From the NCBI GenBank assembly GCA_031274985.1, contig JAISPK010000124.1, positions 1 to 7,726 of the forward strand: a stretch of 7,726 nt of DNA. The letters run 5' to 3'. Numbering within the stretch: position 1 is the first letter of the stretch; each line of letters starts with the position of its first letter. Origin of the DNA: Coriobacteriales bacterium (lineage in GTDB: Bacteria; Actinomycetota; Coriobacteriia; Coriobacteriales; UBA8131). Below the pieces are notes generated by a model. The model was not told the origin of the DNA. It searched no databases and saw nothing but the letters and a program-made list of their open reading frames with translations. This document shows, piece after piece, positions 5,542 to 7,726 of this stretch. The position numbers were made by a program, and so were the translations under genes.

Positions 5542-7726
5542 GCGAGCATACAAACGAACAAGCCCGCGCATACGATAGCGAACAAGCCCGCGCATACGAT
5601 AGCGAGCACGCAAACGAGCACGCAAACGAGCACGCAAATGAGCACCGGGCGCAAGCGCAGGAGTTCCGCTATATCGGCAAGTCCATCAAGCGCAGCGACG
5701 GTCCGGACAAGGTCACCGGCACGGCGGTGTATGCGGGCGATATCATCCTCCCCGGCATGCTTCACGCCCGCCTCAAGACCAGTCCCTACGCCCATGCCCG
5801 CATCCTCAGCATAAACACGGCGGCTGCCGAGGCGCTGCCCGGCGTGCGCGCGGTGATAACCGGCGAGCACGGTTCGGTCAAAGTGGGCATCTATATGCAG
5901 GACAAGAGCGTCATTGCCACCGACACGGTGCGCTATCAAGGCGAGATCGTGGCCGCCGTTGCTGCCGACAGCACGGAGATTGCTGCCCGGGCGGTGGAGC
6001 TCATCGAGGTGCAGTACGACCCGCTGCCCGTGCTTAACGACGTGCGCGATGCCGTAAAGCCGGACGCTCTGTTGGTGCACCCTCACCTCGGCACCTATGC
6101 CCATACCAAGGGAGTGTTTTTTCCGGAGCCGGGGTCTAACATCGCAAATCATACCCGTATCCGCCGCGGCGATATCGAAGCAGGTTTTGCTCAGGCGGAC
6201 GTGATCCTCGAGAATACCTTCAGTCAAAACCAGATTTTGCACGTGCCCCTGGAGACGCACGTCACGTTGGTGCAGTGGGGCGCGGGAGACCAGATCAGAA
6301 TCTGGAGCAGCGGGCAGTCGCCCTTTTCGGTGCGCGACCTCTTTGCCATAGCCTTTGAGATCCCGCGCGCCAACATCGAAGTCAACATCCCCTATGTGGG
6401 CGGTGGTTTCGGCGGCAAGGCAGGCATTCATCTGGAGCCGTTGGTTGCCCTGCTTTCCAAGGCCGCCGGCGGCAGGCCGGTAAAGCTCGAGCCCACGCGC
6501 GAGGAGGAATGCCAGACCCTACCGTGCCGCCAGGGGCAGTTTGCCCGCATCAAAACCGGCTGCACCAAGGAGGGCAGGATTGTGGCCGAGCAGGTGGAGA
6601 TTCTCTGGGATGCCGGCGCCTACGCCGACTACGGCGTTAACATCGGTCGCGCTTCGGCTACAAGCGCCTGCGGCCCGTACCATATTCCCAATGTGTGCGT
6701 GGATGCCAAGACGGTGTACACCAACCACCTGTTTGGCACCGCGTATCGCGGTTTTGGCCATGCCGAGGTGTTCTTTGCCGTGGAGCGCCAACGCGACTTT
6801 TTGGCACGCGAGCTGGGCATGGACCCCACGGAGTTCAGGCTGAGGAACCTGCTCTATCCGGGGGACACCACCATTACCGGCGAACTCATCACGGTAAACA
6901 CCGGCAGGCCCGACAAGTGCCTTGCCCGGGCCGTAGAGTTGGTAGAGGTGGGCACGCCCTATTCCGATGCCGAGAAGAAGGCGATGGCGGCCACCGGCAA
7001 ATATCGCGGCAAGGCCGCAGCGGTTTTGCAAAAAGCCCCTGCCATGCCCACCTGGTCGGCGTCGAGCGCGCTGGTGCAGATGAATGAGGACGGAACGGTG
7101 CGCATCTCCGTGAGCGGCGTTGATTATGGTCAGGGAACCTATACGATCTTGCGCCAGATTGCCGCCGAGCGCCTTAAGATGCCCATCGAGGACGTGTATA
7201 TCAACAAGTATATCTGCACGCCGCTTTCGCCCTATGACTGGCAGACCGTTGCCAGCCGCATGACCTCGATCTGCGGCATGGCCGTGATGGAGGCCTGCGA
7301 CGATCTGATCAAACAGATCGAAGAGATCGGCTCAATTGCGCTGAGGGCTGCCGCTCATGAGGTGGAATTCGACCAGGGCGAGGTGTATGTGCGCCAGAAT
7401 CCTCACCTGCGCATACCCTACAGCAAGCTTGCCATGGGCTATATCTATGACAACGGCAACGCCATTGGCGGGCCACTCATCGGCCGCGGCAAGGCCATTG
7501 CCCAAGGGCTCTCAAACCTGGATCAATTCACCGGACAGGGCAAGGCCGCCCTGGACTGGACCTATGGTTCTCAGGCCGTAGAGGTTGAGGTGGACACGGC
7601 AACGGGCAACGTTGAGGTGTTGCAGATGGCCACGGTCATCGACGCCGGCCAGGTGATGAACGAGGAGCTGCTCAAAGGCCAGATAGTGGGCGGTGCTCTG
7701 CAGGCCCTGGGCTGCACCTTCTCGGA
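5538..7726 (+). CDS. Molybdenum hydroxylase Mo-binding large subunit, XdhA/CoxL-like, 3'-truncated by window edge
   Basis: The frame is open from ATG 5538 to the right edge (729 codons plus 2 nt). It overlaps the [2Fe-2S] gene stop as ATGA and has GGGGGTGA at 5522-5529 as Shine-Dalgarno. After an unusual repeat-encoded extension (residues 1-40) the family begins at YIGKSIKRSDGPDKVTGTAVY (45-65). Molybdopterin/substrate-site motifs follow: SSGQSPFSVRDLFA (257-270), GGGFGGK (288-294), AYRGFG (402-407), GVDYGQGTYT (527-536), DWQTVASR (567-574) and IDAGQVMNEELLKGQIVGGA (701-720). This subunit would hydroxylate the carbon next to a ring nitrogen, using water and Mo. The residue after GGGFGGK is Ala295, where bovine xanthine oxidase has Glu802, so a non-xanthine substrate is possible. 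The last roughly 50 residues, including the region expected to carry the catalytic glutamate, lie outside the window. No downstream in-frame start offers a better fit. Confidence 0.93.
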   Translation, partial: MSEHTNEQARAYDSEQARAYDSEHANEHANEHANEHRAQAQEFRYIGKSIKRSDGPDKVTGTAVYAGDIILPGMLHARLKTSPYAHARILSINTAAAEALPGVRAVITGEHGSVKVGIYMQDKSVIATDTVRYQGEIVAAVAADSTEIAARAVELIEVQYDPLPVLNDVRDAVKPDALLVHPHLGTYAHTKGVFFPEPGSNIANHTRIRRGDIEAGFAQADVILENTFSQNQILHVPLETHVTLVQWGAGDQIRIWSSGQSPFSVRDLFAIAFEIPRANIEVNIPYVGGGFGGKAGIHLEPLVALLSKAAGGRPVKLEPTREEECQTLPCRQGQFARIKTGCTKEGRIVAEQVEILWDAGAYADYGVNIGRASATSACGPYHIPNVCVDAKTVYTNHLFGTAYRGFGHAEVFFAVERQRDFLARELGMDPTEFRLRNLLYPGDTTITGELITVNTGRPDKCLARAVELVEVGTPYSDAEKKAMAATGKYRGKAAAVLQKAPAMPTWSASSALVQMNEDGTVRISVSGVDYGQGTYTILRQIAAERLKMPIEDVYINKYICTPLSPYDWQTVASRMTSICGMAVMEACDDLIKQIEEIGSIALRAAAHEVEFDQGEVYVRQNPHLRIPYSKLAMGYIYDNGNAIGGPLIGRGKAIAQGLSNLDQFTGQGKAALDWTYGSQAVEVEVDTATGNVEVLQMATVIDAGQVMNEELLKGQIVGGALQALGCTFS
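5544..5645 (+). repeat. In-frame tandem repeats encoding the N-terminal tail of the Mo subunit
   Basis: Two exact 24-nt units (5556-5579 and 5580-5603) encode EQARAYDS twice. They are followed by 12-nt GAGCACGCAAAC units at 5604-5615, 5616-5627 and 5628-5639 (the last ends AAT) plus a half unit at 5640-5645, encoding EHAN three times then EH. A degenerate 12-nt copy (GAGCATACAAAC) is at 5544-5555. Unit lengths are multiples of three, so copy-number change by replication slippage would keep the frame. Confidence 0.93.

Noticed and set aside
5490..6431. 313-codon minus-strand frame with a hydrophobic C-terminus rich in VCVL/VCAGLF repeats
   Set aside because: It lies wholly antisense to the Mo-subunit gene. 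The hydrophobic repeats are the reverse complement of the EHAN/EQARAYDS-coding repeats.
4238..7726. Aerobic CO dehydrogenase (coxMSL), which has the same gene order
   Set aside because: The large-subunit active-site loop characteristic of form I CoxL (the AYRCSFR-type motif) is not present. The corresponding motif is AYRGFG, as in hydroxylases of organic substrates.

Overview
The window carries seven genes, all on the + strand, and no RNA genes, phage genes or transposase. Base composition is GC-rich (roughly 58-60% by eye), genes are tightly packed with ATGA overlaps, and the content is ureide and N-heterocycle catabolism. This suits an anaerobic or facultative heterotroph, such as a high-GC gut actinobacterium of the Coriobacteriia type. 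That placement is a guess from gene content and composition, and no taxonomic marker is present.

Region 1 (1-3152) is a translationally coupled trio: the C-terminal end of a DUF2877 protein (AllH/YlbF-like), a complete FdrA (AllF-like), and a complete DUF1116 protein (AllG/YlbE-like). In Escherichia coli the homologous trio is associated with oxamate carbamoyltransferase activity, the phosphorolytic step that releases carbamoyl phosphate at the end of anaerobic allantoin breakdown. Here the order is H-F-G, whereas E. coli has F-G-H.

Region 2 (3153-3344) is an intergenic spacer filled by a large inverted repeat of the widespread 'GTCATTCCCGCG...GGGAATCCA' type. The left arm contains a 10-bp internal duplication.

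Region 3 (3345-4145) encodes a metal-dependent cyclase-family amidohydrolase related to kynurenine formamidase and isatin hydrolase. A 92-nt spacer with short direct repeats follows (4146-4237).

Region 4 (4238-7726) is a three-subunit molybdenum hydroxylase of the xanthine dehydrogenase family in FAD - [2Fe-2S] - Mo order, joined by ATGA overlaps. The Mo subunit runs off the right edge and begins with an unusual tandem-repeat N-terminal extension.

Read together, the genes suggest an oxidise - hydrolyse - phosphorolyse route. The Mo hydroxylase would oxidise an N-heterocycle, the cyclase-family enzyme would open a cyclic amide, and the FdrA/DUF1116/DUF2877 assembly would split a carbamoylated product to carbamoyl phosphate, from which a carbamate kinase (not in the window) could make ATP. 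The substrate cannot be read from the sequence. The by-eye absence of the glutamate used by classical xanthine oxidases is one reason not to assume it is xanthine.
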